From Burkholderiales bacterium (lineage in GTDB: Bacteria; Pseudomonadota; Gammaproteobacteria; Burkholderiales; Burkholderiaceae_F), in assembly GCA_020248785.1 (NCBI GenBank), contig JADCGX010000001.1:56449-120448 (forward strand): a stretch of 64,000 nucleotides of DNA, in the 5' to 3' direction. The notes below the pieces were generated by a model. It had not been told where the DNA came from and did no database searches. It saw nothing but the letters and a program-made list of their open reading frames with translations. Position 1 is the stretch's first letter. Each line of letters opens with the position of its first letter. Positions 32,918 to 41,443 of this stretch are shown here, in pieces. The translations under genes were made by a program, and so were the position numbers.

Positions 32918-34093
32918 TCAGCCGGCCGCCGCGCCGCGTGCGATCAGCGCCTCGATGGCGGCCTCATCGAGACCCGCCTCGGCCAGCAGCGCGCGGGTGT
33001 GCTCGCCCACGCGCGGCGGGCTGGCGCGCAGCGGCAGGCGCGCGCCGTCCCAGGCGAGCGGCAGCAGCGGCACCGCGGTGGCGCGTCCGTCGGGCAGCGT
33101 GAGCGGCGCCAGCCCGCCCGAGGCCTGCAGGTGCGGGTCGTCGAACAACTGTTCGGGCGCGGTGATCGGCGCCCACGGCAGCCCGGCGGCGGTGGCCAGG
33201 GCCACCAGCTCCGCGCCGCGGCGCGCGCCCAGCACGTCGGCCACCTGCGGCAGCAGCCAGTCACGCGCCGCCACCCGCAGCGGGTTGCTCGCCAGCCGCG
33301 CGTCGTCGCGCCAGTCGGGCCGCGCCAGCGCCTGGCAGAAGGCGCGCCACTGCGTGTCCGACACCACCGCCAGGAAGAGCTGGGGGCCGTCGGCCGCCGT
33401 GAACACGTCGTAGATGCCCCAGGCCGGCAGCCGCGCCGGCATTGGTGCTGCCGGCTGGCCGGTCACGGCGAACTGCATCATGTGCTGCGCCACCAGATAC
33501 ACGCAGTTCTCAAAGAGGCCGCTGTCGATGCGGCGGCCGGCGCCCGTCTTGTCGCGCTGGACCAGCGCGGCCACCGCGCCGAGCGCGCCGAACAGGCCGC
33601 CCATGATGTCGTTGACGCTTGCGCCGGCGCGCAGCGGCCGGCCCGGCGGCCCGGTCATGTAGGCCAGTCCCGCCATCATCTGCACCACCTCGTCGAGGGC
33701 GGTGCGCTCCTCGTACGGGCCGGCGAGGAAGCCCTTGTGCGAGACGTAGATCAGATCGGGCTTGAGGGCCTGGAGCGCCGCCTGCCCGAAGCCCAGCCGG
33801 TCCATCGCGCCCGACCGGAAGTTCTCGCTGACGATGTCGGCGCGGGCGACGAGCGCGAGCACCGCAGCCCGCGCCTGCGGGTCCGCCAGGTCCACCGCCA
33901 GGCTCTTCTTGTTGCGGTTGAAGGCGGCATAGAACCCAGCGCCCGAGCCCGCCAGCCGCCGCGTGTTGTCGCCCGCCACCGGCTCTACCTTGATGACCTC
34001 TGCGCCCAGGTCCGCCAGCACCATGCCGCAGCTCGGACCCATGACCATGTGCGCGAACTCGATGACGCGGATGCCGGTGAGCGGGAGGGGCAT
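32918..34093 (-). CDS. CaiB/BaiF-family CoA-transferase
   Basis: 391 residues of the class III CoA-transferase family, which moves CoA between carboxylic acids. The N-terminal RVIEFAHMVMGPSCGMVLADLGAEVIKVE and the catalytic aspartate Asp162 in SVNDIMGG are present. It lies upstream of tctCBA in the same direction (142 bp), so it probably activates the acid brought in by that transporter. The donor and acceptor acids are not predictable. Confidence 0.93.
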   Translation of the reverse strand: MPLPLTGIRVIEFAHMVMGPSCGMVLADLGAEVIKVEPVAGDNTRRLAGSGAGFYAAFNRNKKSLAVDLADPQARAAVLALVARADIVSENFRSGAMDRLGFGQAALQALKPDLIYVSHKGFLAGPYEERTALDEVVQMMAGLAYMTGPPGRPLRAGASVNDIMGGLFGALGAVAALVQRDKTGAGRRIDSGLFENCVYLVAQHMMQFAVTGQPAAPMPARLPAWGIYDVFTAADGPQLFLAVVSDTQWRAFCQALARPDWRDDARLASNPLRVAARDWLLPQVADVLGARRGAELVALATAAGLPWAPITAPEQLFDDPHLQASGGLAPLTLPDGRATAVPLLPLAWDGARLPLRASPPRVGEHTRALLAEAGLDEAAIEALIARGAAAG

Positions 34094-34320
34094 GAAACGA
34101 GCTTAAGCCACGGCCACGCCGCCTGCGGGTCGAGGCGGTCGGGCCAACCCGGCGGTCAGGATGCGTCAAACGGTCAGGCCGCCGCGCCTCCTGCGATGGC
34201 TGATCGAGCACGGGCAGTGCGGGGCGCCGCGTCGGCAGCCGCGACGGCGCGGGCAAGGCCGGCGACGGTGCGCATGCCGCGACCAGCCTCCGGCGCGTCA
34301 AGGTCCGCGCCCTGGTCGGT

Positions 34321-35922
34321 TCAGGCGCGCTGCTGGCTTTGCGACAGGTTGCGCCAGCCGTAATCGTGCGGAAACGCCGCAGCGGCCGCCAGCACCGCGC
34401 CCGTGAGCACCGCCGCGGCCACCGCGAGGCGCAGGGCCAGCCAGCGTGATTGCACGTCCCAGCCGCTGCGAAGCCGGCCTGCGCCCTCGGCGCGCAGCAC
34501 GCAGTCGGGACGCAGGCGCCAGGCCGCCTGCAACTGGTCGAGCAGCGCCTGCGTCTCGAGCCGCCCCGGGATGCCGCCGCCCAGGCGCAACCAGCGGCCG
34601 TCGGCCAGCGCCGCCTTGATGGCGAGCGACTCGCGCTCCGACCCCAAGCTGCGCGTGCGCACGGCGATCACCGGCACCAGTTGCACGACCTGGGGCAGGT
34701 CGAAGGCGACCTCGCCGCCGCCGAACAGCGAGCGCCAGACCACGCGGGCGCGGCCGCCACCCCAGCGCAGACCGCTGCGCAGCGTCAGCAGCAGCGCGCC
34801 CGCCGCCAGCGCGAACGATCCCAGCGTCGCGAACAAGGCGCCGCCCCACCAGTCGCCATGGTCGCCGCTGGCAATGCCGGTGGCGGCCAGCGTGCCGCCG
34901 ACTGCGGCGAACAGTGCGCCGATTGCCAGCAGCAGCCCGGCCGAGCCCGGGTGCAGCCGCGGCGCAAAGCGCCACTGGCCGGACCCGCCCGGGGCGGCGG
35001 TTGCCCCGATCTCGATCCCGTGGCGGGCCAGACGCTCGGCCAGGCCGTCGGCGGCACTGGGCCCGGCCGCCGTCGCCGCCAGGGGCGGCAGCGGTTCGGC
35101 CTGCGGGTCATGGGGATCGATCGCCAGCGAAAAGCTGCGGGCGCCGTCGCCGTCCTGCGCCTCGAACTCCAGCGTCCAGTGGATGGCGCCATCGCCCTGC
35201 TGCCCCGTGCTGGCCTGGGCATGCGCCTGCGCCGCGCCCGGATCGCCGGCCGGCAGCCGCAGTTGCACGCGGGCGCCGTCACCACGGGCCAGCACCTCGT
35301 GCTGCCACAAGACCCGCCGCCGGCTGCGCGTGTTCCCCTTGCCGCCGCGGGTCATAACCACTTCCTCGCACTTCAGCCGCACACGCCAGTCCCGCGGCAG
35401 CGGTGCCCGCGCACCCTCGAAGACCAGGCGCGCATCGAAGGGCTCACCGAGGCTCGGCTGGCGCGGCCGCAAAGTCAGCGCCGCGCGGCCGAGGCGGCGC
35501 CAGCGGACCCACGCGCGCAGCGCCAGCACGGCCAGCGCGAGCCCGGCCAGTGGAAACAGTACCGCCGCCCACCCCGGACCGGGCGCCCCGCCCGCCTCGC
35601 GCCAGAGGGCGAAACCGATCGGCCAGGCCACCGCGTTCCACAGCACGGCGAAGCCGCCGACGAAGGCCATGCCGAGGCCATCGTTGGCACGCAGCACCGG
35701 CGGATTGCCGGTCGACGCCACCGGCCGATAGCGCCACGCCCAGACCCCCAGCGCCAGCACGCCCAGCCCCATCAGCAGGAACAGCGCGGCCACCGGCTGG
35801 CCATCGGCCAGGCCGCGCGCGCCGACCCAGGCGATCAGCGCACCGAAACCCAGCAGCAGCGCCGCGACGGCGCGGCTGGCCGAGCCGCCCGAGCGCGTGG
35901 AGAACCCTGAAGAAGAGACCAT
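34321..35922 (-). CDS. membrane protein of unknown function downstream of an ABC exporter
   Basis: 533 residues. Four membrane helices lie in the first 140 residues, then a soluble beta-rich region (about 150-320), two further helices (about 325-380), a second soluble part, and a last helix near 496-516. The arrangement resembles DUF3592-type proteins, but I cannot assign a family. It starts 64 bp after the second permease gene and reads in the same direction, so it is probably the last gene of that operon. Confidence 0.75.
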   Translation of the reverse strand: MVSSSGFSTRSGGSASRAVAALLLGFGALIAWVGARGLADGQPVAALFLLMGLGVLALGVWAWRYRPVASTGNPPVLRANDGLGMAFVGGFAVLWNAVAWPIGFALWREAGGAPGPGWAAVLFPLAGLALAVLALRAWVRWRRLGRAALTLRPRQPSLGEPFDARLVFEGARAPLPRDWRVRLKCEEVVMTRGGKGNTRSRRRVLWQHEVLARGDGARVQLRLPAGDPGAAQAHAQASTGQQGDGAIHWTLEFEAQDGDGARSFSLAIDPHDPQAEPLPPLAATAAGPSAADGLAERLARHGIEIGATAAPGGSGQWRFAPRLHPGSAGLLLAIGALFAAVGGTLAATGIASGDHGDWWGGALFATLGSFALAAGALLLTLRSGLRWGGGRARVVWRSLFGGGEVAFDLPQVVQLVPVIAVRTRSLGSERESLAIKAALADGRWLRLGGGIPGRLETQALLDQLQAAWRLRPDCVLRAEGAGRLRSGWDVQSRWLALRLAVAAAVLTGAVLAAAAAFPHDYGWRNLSQSQQRA

Positions 35923-35985
35923 GGCAGCATGCCGGAGCGACCGTTAGACCAACCGAGCATTGTGCCGCGCGGCCGCGGGAAACGG

Positions 35986-37152
35986 TCAGTCCGCCCGCAG
36001 CGCATCGACGATCTTCATGCGCGCCGCCTTGATCGCCGGCAGGAAGCCGCCCACCAGGCCCATGATCAGCGAGAACGCCAGGCTTGCCAGCACCACGCGC
36101 GGGGTGAGCTGGAAGCTGAACGCCAGCTCGGAGAACGAGGTGAAATTGGTGGTGGAGATGGTGATCGCCTGCAGGAAGCTTGCCGCCGCCAGCCCGACCG
36201 CGCCGCCGGCCAGCGCCAGCAGGATCGACTCCAGCAGGAAGGCGCCCAGCACGGCGCGGCGCCGGAAGCCCAGCGCGCGCAGCGTGCCGATCTCGCCGGT
36301 GCGCGTGGCCACCGCCGCGTACATGGTGATGGCCGCGCCGATGATGGCGCCGAGCGAGAAGATCACCGACAGCGTGTTGCCGACGATCGAGATGAAGTTC
36401 GACAGGCCACTGGCCTGGTCCTCGTAGAACTGCGGCTCGGGCTTGACGTCGACCTGCAGGCGCGGATCGGCGGCGATCGTCTGCTGCAGTTCCTCGAAGC
36501 GGCCGGCGTCGGCCAGCCGCACGATGACCGAGGAAAACGCCGTGCGGCGGAATGCCTGCAGCATCTGCTCGGCGTCGCCCCAGATCTCGGAGGAAAACGC
36601 GCTCTGGCCGGCGTCGATCACGCCGACCACGGTCCACTCGCGCTGTGCGAAGCGCAGCCGCTCGCCGATGGCCACGCCGCGGAACTCGCGCGCCACGCTG
36701 GCGCCGACCACGATCTCGGTCGAGCCGGGCCTGAACAGGCGCCCCTGCGCCACGCGCACCTGCGGCCGCAGCGCCAGCCCGCGCTCGGCCAGGCCGCGGA
36801 TCGGCACGTTGCTGCGCTTGCCGGTGCTGTCCTTGATCAGCGAGTTGAGCACCACCACTTCGCGCGAAGCCTGCGGCTCGCCGCGCGCATCGCGCGCCAC
36901 CTGCGGCAGCGCCTCGATCAGCGCCGCCTGGTCGCGCGTCACGCCGCTTTGCACCTCGGTCACCGCGCCCTTGCGGATCACCACCACGTTGTCGGCCGCC
37001 CCGGTGCCGCCGAGCGAGGCGCGCAGGCCGGCATCGAGCATCAGCACCGCCGCGAACACGAACACCACCAGCGCCATGCCGCCGGCCGTCAGCACGGTGG
37101 TCAGCTTGCGCACCCACAGGTTGCGGGCGACGTAGGACAGCGGCAGCGCCAC
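35986..37152 (-). CDS. ABC exporter permease, MacB/FtsX type (second)
   Basis: 388 residues from GTG 37152, which has AAGGGA eight bases upstream; longer frames are unlikely. It has one N-terminal helix, a periplasmic MacB-type domain (about 60-260) and three C-terminal helices with the FtsX signature ATRTGEIGTLRALGFRRRAVLGAFLLES. It pairs with the preceding permease and ATPase to form an exporter using a periplasmic adaptor (DevBCA/MacAB style). Confidence 0.9.
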   Translation of the reverse strand: MALPLSYVARNLWVRKLTTVLTAGGMALVVFVFAAVLMLDAGLRASLGGTGAADNVVVIRKGAVTEVQSGVTRDQAALIEALPQVARDARGEPQASREVVVLNSLIKDSTGKRSNVPIRGLAERGLALRPQVRVAQGRLFRPGSTEIVVGASVAREFRGVAIGERLRFAQREWTVVGVIDAGQSAFSSEIWGDAEQMLQAFRRTAFSSVIVRLADAGRFEELQQTIAADPRLQVDVKPEPQFYEDQASGLSNFISIVGNTLSVIFSLGAIIGAAITMYAAVATRTGEIGTLRALGFRRRAVLGAFLLESILLALAGGAVGLAAASFLQAITISTTNFTSFSELAFSFQLTPRVVLASLAFSLIMGLVGGFLPAIKAARMKIVDALRAD

Positions 37153-37299
37153 CTGGGGGTTCCCTTCGATCAAGAGGCGCCGGCGCGGGGCTGAAGGCGT
37201 GGCCGGTCCGTGGCTGCCGCCGCGCGCCGCGCGGCCTCGTGGCCCTTGCCCATGCGGCCGCCGCCCGGGCGCCCGAAGGCGGCCGCACTGACCAGCCCG

Positions 37300-37340
37300 C
37301 GCAAGGTGCACGCGCGATCGCACAGCGATCGCGTACACCG
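37300..37340. repeat. palindromic element, copy 1 (after the first permease)
   Basis: GTGCACGCGCGATCGC and GCGATCGCGTACAC form a hairpin at about 37307-37338. On its left it is joined to a stretch with GGGCGCCCGAAGGCGGCC and CTGACCAGCC (37268-37297). The same order of blocks occurs at 47186-47275. No T-run follows, so a simple Rho-independent terminator is not indicated. Confidence 0.6.
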
Positions 37341-37347
37341 GGCGCGC

Positions 37348-38502
37348 TCAGCCCACATGCCGCAACCCATCGACAATGCGCACGCGCGCCGAGCGGACCA
37401 TCGGCACCAGCGCCGCCAGCACGCCCACCGCCAGCGCCGCGATCGCCTGCTGCGCGTAGATCTCCGGCGTCACCACGAAGCGCGGAAAGTTGGTGAGCAG
37501 CGCATGCACGCCCTGCGCCGCCCAGGGCGTCAGCGCAATGCCCAGACCGCCGCCGAGCAGCGCCACCAGCATGCTCTCGGCGAAGATCAGCCGCGCCACG
37601 AAGGGCGGCCCGAAGCCCAGCGCCTTGAGCGTGGCGTACTCCGCCAGCCGCTCGCGCGCGGTCATGGCCATGGTGTTGGCCGCCACCGCCAGGATGATCA
37701 CGATCACCACGTAGCTCACGCCCTGGATGATCAGCAGGATCGACTCCAGCATCGCCACGAAGGACATGCGGAAGGCCGCCTCGGTCTCGGTCAGCGTCTC
37801 GGCCAGCGAGTTGGCAAACTCGCGGTCGATGGCCAGCGCCACCTCGGCGGCGCGCGCCGGGTCCTCCACCTCGATCAGGAAGGTGGCAATGCGCTCGGCC
37901 AGCCGCGGGAAGCGCTGCTTCAGCCGCTCGGTGACCAGATCCCAGTGAAAGAACATCTGGCGCGTGATGGTCGCCTCGTCGCGCCCCTCGTAGATGGCGC
38001 GCACCGTGAACTCCCAGGTGCCCGGGTAGATCGTGCCCTTCAGCGGAATGCGGTCGCCCAGCTTGAAGCCGAACTCGTCGGCCAACTGGCGGCCGATCGC
38101 CGCCCCGCTGCGGTCGCGCAGGAAGTCCTGGTACTGCTGCGGGTCGAACACGAGCTCCGGGTACATCGGAAAGAAGCTCGCCGCCTCGACCGCAAACTGC
38201 GCAAAGAAGCTGCGCTCATCCCGGTACTGGCCGCCGAACCAGTTCTGGATGGTGACCGCCTTGACGCCCTCCACCGCACGGATGCGCTCGCGGTAGAACG
38301 CCGGCAGCGGAAACACCAGCGAGATCGCGTTGCGCGCGATCAGCCGCCGCTCGGAGGCCGTCTCCACGCCCGCATACCAGGCGTGCACCAGCGTCTGCAG
38401 CAACCCGAAGGCCACCACCGCGATCACCAGCCCGAGCACCGTCAGCGCCGCCCGCAGGCGGGCGCGGAAGGCGTTGCGCAGGACGAGCTTCAGAAAGAAC
38501 AT
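37348..38502 (-). CDS. ABC exporter permease, MacB/FtsX (DevC-like, first)
   Basis: 384 residues: an N-terminal helix (AALTVLGLVIAVVAFGLLQT), a periplasmic domain and three C-terminal helices with MTARERLAEYATLKALGFGP and the closing RSARVRIVDGLRHVG. Length and layout resemble DevC. Its stop is followed 10 bases later by a strong hairpin that has a relative downstream of yidC. About 195 bp separate it from the second permease. Confidence 0.9.
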   Translation of the reverse strand: MFFLKLVLRNAFRARLRAALTVLGLVIAVVAFGLLQTLVHAWYAGVETASERRLIARNAISLVFPLPAFYRERIRAVEGVKAVTIQNWFGGQYRDERSFFAQFAVEAASFFPMYPELVFDPQQYQDFLRDRSGAAIGRQLADEFGFKLGDRIPLKGTIYPGTWEFTVRAIYEGRDEATITRQMFFHWDLVTERLKQRFPRLAERIATFLIEVEDPARAAEVALAIDREFANSLAETLTETEAAFRMSFVAMLESILLIIQGVSYVVIVIILAVAANTMAMTARERLAEYATLKALGFGPPFVARLIFAESMLVALLGGGLGIALTPWAAQGVHALLTNFPRFVVTPEIYAQQAIAALAVGVLAALVPMVRSARVRIVDGLRHVG

Positions 38503-38671
38503 GGTGCCCGGCCGCGCCGCGCCGTGGCGCGCGCTGCGCTGCGCACTGTGCTGCGCATGACGGACCGGTACGCACCGCCCGTCCCCTCGATGCCCGCAAG
38601 CCGCGCTGCGCGCTGCGATGGATTGGAGGCCGCGCGGCGGCCGTCACGGGCGCCGACGTCGCCATCGTTCG

Positions 38672-39433
38672 TCATGCACCGGCCCCCGCAAAGGGGCTGG
38701 TATCGGTTAGCTGCCCCTTGTCCAGGTAGATCAGGTGATGCGCGGCCTCGGCAGCGCGCGGGTCGTGCGTGACCATGACGATGGTCTTGTTCAGCTCCGT
38801 GTTCAGCCGATCGAGCAGCTTCAGGATGTCGGCCGCGCTCTGTCGGTCGAGGTCGCCGGTGGGCTCGTCGGCGATCACCAGCAGCGGGTCGCTCACCAGC
38901 GCCCGCGCGATCGCCACCCGCTGCTGCTGCCCGCCCGACAGCTCGTTGGGCTTGTGCTCCATGCGATCCGCCAGGCCCACCAGCGACAGCGTCAGCTTCA
39001 CGCGCTCGCTCCGCTCGCGCCGCGACAGTCCAGTCAGCAGCAGCGGCAGCTCTACGTTCTCGAACGCGTTGAGCACCGGCATCAGGTTGTAGAACTGGAA
39101 AATGAAGCCCACATTGGCCGCGCGCCAGCCCGCGAGATCGCCTTCGGACAGTGTCGTGATCTCATCGCCTGCGATGACGATCGAACCGCCGTCAGGCTTG
39201 TCGATCCCCGCCACCAGGTTCAGCAGCGTGCTCTTGCCCGAGCCCGACGGGCCCATCAGTGCGACGAAGTCGCCGCGGCCGATATCGAGGTTGATGTCGG
39301 TGAGCACCGGCACCACCTGCTCGCCGCGCTGGTAGCTCTTGCTCACGTGGCGAATCTGCACCAGCGCCGCGGCGCCGCTGCCGGTGGTGCGTACCGCGGG
39401 GCCCACGGGGCTGCTGGCTGCCGCGCTCGCCAT
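38672..39433 (-). CDS. ABC exporter ATPase (LolD/MacB/DevA type)
   Basis: 253 residues. Walker A GPSGSGKS (61-68), Q-loop region [12 protein letters not shown], signature [15 protein letters not shown] (from 165) and Walker [14 protein letters not shown] are complete. Its ATG shares a base with the adaptor stop (TGATG), so both are co-translated. It powers the two permeases encoded downstream. The cargo is unknown; relatives export lipids, lipoproteins, peptides or drugs. Confidence 0.94.
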   Translation of the reverse strand: MASAAASSPVGPAVRTTGSGAAALVQIRHVSKSYQRGEQVVPVLTDINLDIGRGDFVALMGPSGSGKSTLLNLVAGIDKPDGGSIVIAGDEITTLSEGDLAGWRAANVGFIFQFYNLMPVLNAFENVELPLLLTGLSRRERSERVKLTLSLVGLADRMEHKPNELSGGQQQRVAIARALVSDPLLVIADEPTGDLDRQSAADILKLLDRLNTELNKTIVMVTHDPRAAEAAHHLIYLDKGQLTDTSPFAGAGA

Positions 39434-40749
39434 CACTTTTTCTGCGCGCTGACCAGATGCCCGTCGCCGAGCTTCTCCGGCGGATTGATGACCACGCGCG
39501 TGCCCGGAGCGAGGTTCTGCACGCGCACCAGGTCGCCGACCTTGGCACCGAGTTGCACCGGCGTGAGCACCGCGCGCAGCGGCGCGCCGGGCGCGTCCGT
39601 CTTGGCGTCCTTGCTGTCCTTGCCGGCCTCGGCCGTCACCGCCGCGCCGTCCTTGGCGCCGGCCTGCACCACGTAAACGAAGGCCTTGCCATCGCGTCGG
39701 ACGATCGCCTCCGGCCGCAGCGCCGGCACCGGCTTGCGCTCGTCGACGGTGAGCGCGCGCGACAGGAAAGCGATTCGCGCGCTCATGTCGGGCAGCACGC
39801 GCGGGTCGGTTTCCTCGAACTTCACCTTCACCAGCAGCGTGGCCTTGCTGCGGTCCACCGTGGGCACAATGCGCGACACCCTGCCCATCAGGCGCAGCTC
39901 CGGAAAGGCGTCGAGCTGGATCTCGGTCGGCTGGTTGAGCGTGATCTTGGCGATCGAGCTTTCAGACACGTCGGCCTCGACCTCGAGCGTGGCCATATCG
40001 GCCATCGTCACCACCGCGCCGGTGGTGCCGGCCGCCGCGGAAAACGGCGTGATGATGTCGCCCACGTTGGCGCTCTTGGTGAGCACGATGCCGGCGAACG
40101 GCGCGCGGATCAGCGTCTGGTCATAGCTCACCTCGGCCACGCGGTAGTTGGCCTGCGCCACCGAGATCTGCGCCTGCAGCTGCTGGATCGACGCGCGGGC
40201 CTTGTTGAAGCGCGCCTCGGCGGTGTCCACCGCGCTGTCGGTGATGAAGCCCTTTTGCGCCAGCTCGCGCGCGCGCTTGAGCGCCGCCTGCGCATCCTCC
40301 AGTTCGGCCTGGCCCTGCGCCAGATTGGCCTGCGCCGACTTCACCTGCGCGGCGGCCTGGTCGCGCTGCGCGGCGACGTCGCGGTTCTCCAGCCGCGCGA
40401 TCACATCGCCCTTTTGCACGCGCTGGCCCTCGACCACGCCGAGCCACTCGAGCCGGCCGGTGCCCTTGCTCGACACCGACGCGCGCGTCTGCGCGGTGAC
40501 GCGCCCGGTGGCGTTGAGCACCGCCACCGCCTGCGACGGAAAGGCCGCCGTCACGCTGCCGACCTCCACCGGCGTGGCGCGGCCGCGCTGCGCCAGCGTG
40601 GCCGCGATGCCGGCAGCCACCAGCGCGAGCACCAGCCACAACCACCACCGCGTGTACCAGGGCTTCTTCCGCCGCAGCGTGGGCAGCGCGCCGCGATCGA
40701 TCGAGAGCTTGGACAGGTTGTCGCCGCCACTGGCGTCTATGCTGGACAT
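39433..40749 (-). CDS. periplasmic adaptor (membrane fusion) subunit of the ABC exporter
   Basis: 438 residues, HlyD/DevB/MacA type. One N-terminal helix (WWLWLVLALVAAGIAATLAQ) is followed by a split lipoyl domain, a long alpha-hairpin (about 120-200, rich in Gln/Ala/Lys) and beta-barrel domains (LIRAPFAGIVLTKSANVGDI). It links the inner-membrane pump to an outer-membrane channel, which is not encoded here. First gene of the five-gene operon. Confidence 0.92.
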   Translation of the reverse strand: MSSIDASGGDNLSKLSIDRGALPTLRRKKPWYTRWWLWLVLALVAAGIAATLAQRGRATPVEVGSVTAAFPSQAVAVLNATGRVTAQTRASVSSKGTGRLEWLGVVEGQRVQKGDVIARLENRDVAAQRDQAAAQVKSAQANLAQGQAELEDAQAALKRARELAQKGFITDSAVDTAEARFNKARASIQQLQAQISVAQANYRVAEVSYDQTLIRAPFAGIVLTKSANVGDIITPFSAAAGTTGAVVTMADMATLEVEADVSESSIAKITLNQPTEIQLDAFPELRLMGRVSRIVPTVDRSKATLLVKVKFEETDPRVLPDMSARIAFLSRALTVDERKPVPALRPEAIVRRDGKAFVYVVQAGAKDGAAVTAEAGKDSKDAKTDAPGAPLRAVLTPVQLGAKVGDLVRVQNLAPGTRVVINPPEKLGDGHLVSAQKK

Positions 40750-40818
40750 CGCGTGCTCTGCTGAGATGCTGTGCTGAAGCGTCGCGACGCATCGTAGCGG
40801 AGCGCGCCCGGGCGCCAC

Positions 40819-41346
40819 TTGCATTCCGCGGCGGCGCTCCGTCGATTGGCGTCGCCACGCTCGCCTCCGGCGCCCTTCGATGAGAGCCCCGGGCTCACCG
40901 TTATCGCCCAGCGCCGGCGCCTGCTGCGACTATTTTCCGGCGCGCTGCGCGCCAGTCAGCACATTGGCAGCACCGCGGTTGCGCGTCTACCGGCCAAGCC
41001 GACCATCGATCTGCTGGGCGGCATCGCGTCGATGTCTGCTGCCGACTCCTTGATCAAGCCACTGCTGCAATCGCGCTACACCACCCCACGGCAGTTCAAC
41101 GCGACGCGGTCGGACCGCCGCTGGCTCATGCCCTGGGCCGACCGGCACCGCACGCACCACCCGCAACTGGTCGTGCATGACAGGCCAACATGGCACACGC
41201 ATCTGCGACTTCGCGATGCTCTGCGCATCGATGCCGTTCTCACGCGGCGCGATGCGCCGCTCAAGTAGACGCTGGTCGCCCGCCACGCGCAGGACTGCGA
41301 CGCCCGCGCACGAGCCAAATCGGCCTTCATCGCCACGGCCCTCACG
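40819..41346 (+). pseudogene. GrpB-family (UPF0157) protein, broken
   Basis: The frame shows the GrpB hallmark QHIGSTAVARLPAKPTIDLL, and later HLRLRDALRIDAVL. It meets TAG at 41266-41268 just after DAPLK, while the family's continuation (TLVARHAQDCDARARAKSAF) carries on in the same frame. No natural stop follows where the family should end: the frame runs on through the hydrolase terminator. The start is uncertain (TTG 40819 or later), and the central part is diverged. I read it as a decaying gene. Confidence 0.65.
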
Positions 41347-41390
41347 GGCCCACCGGTGGGCGCTTGTGATGACAGCACGCTCGAATCGAC

Positions 41391-41416
41391 AAAAAAGGGC
41401 GGCCCGCAGGCCGCCC
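41391..41416 (-). terminator. Rho-independent terminator of the hydrolase gene
   Basis: On the minus strand GGGCGGCC and GGCCGCCC (41409-41416 and 41397-41404) form a stem with a four-base loop, followed by TTTTTT (41391-41396). It lies 28 bases after the hydrolase stop. Confidence 0.85.
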
Positions 41417-41443
41417 CTCACTCGCCGCCGCCGCGCTCGCGCG

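Noticed and set aside
35444..37288. A 614-codon minus-strand frame across the permease and the unknown membrane protein
   Set aside because: Out of frame with two clear genes and full of Arg/Gly/Ala; no domain.
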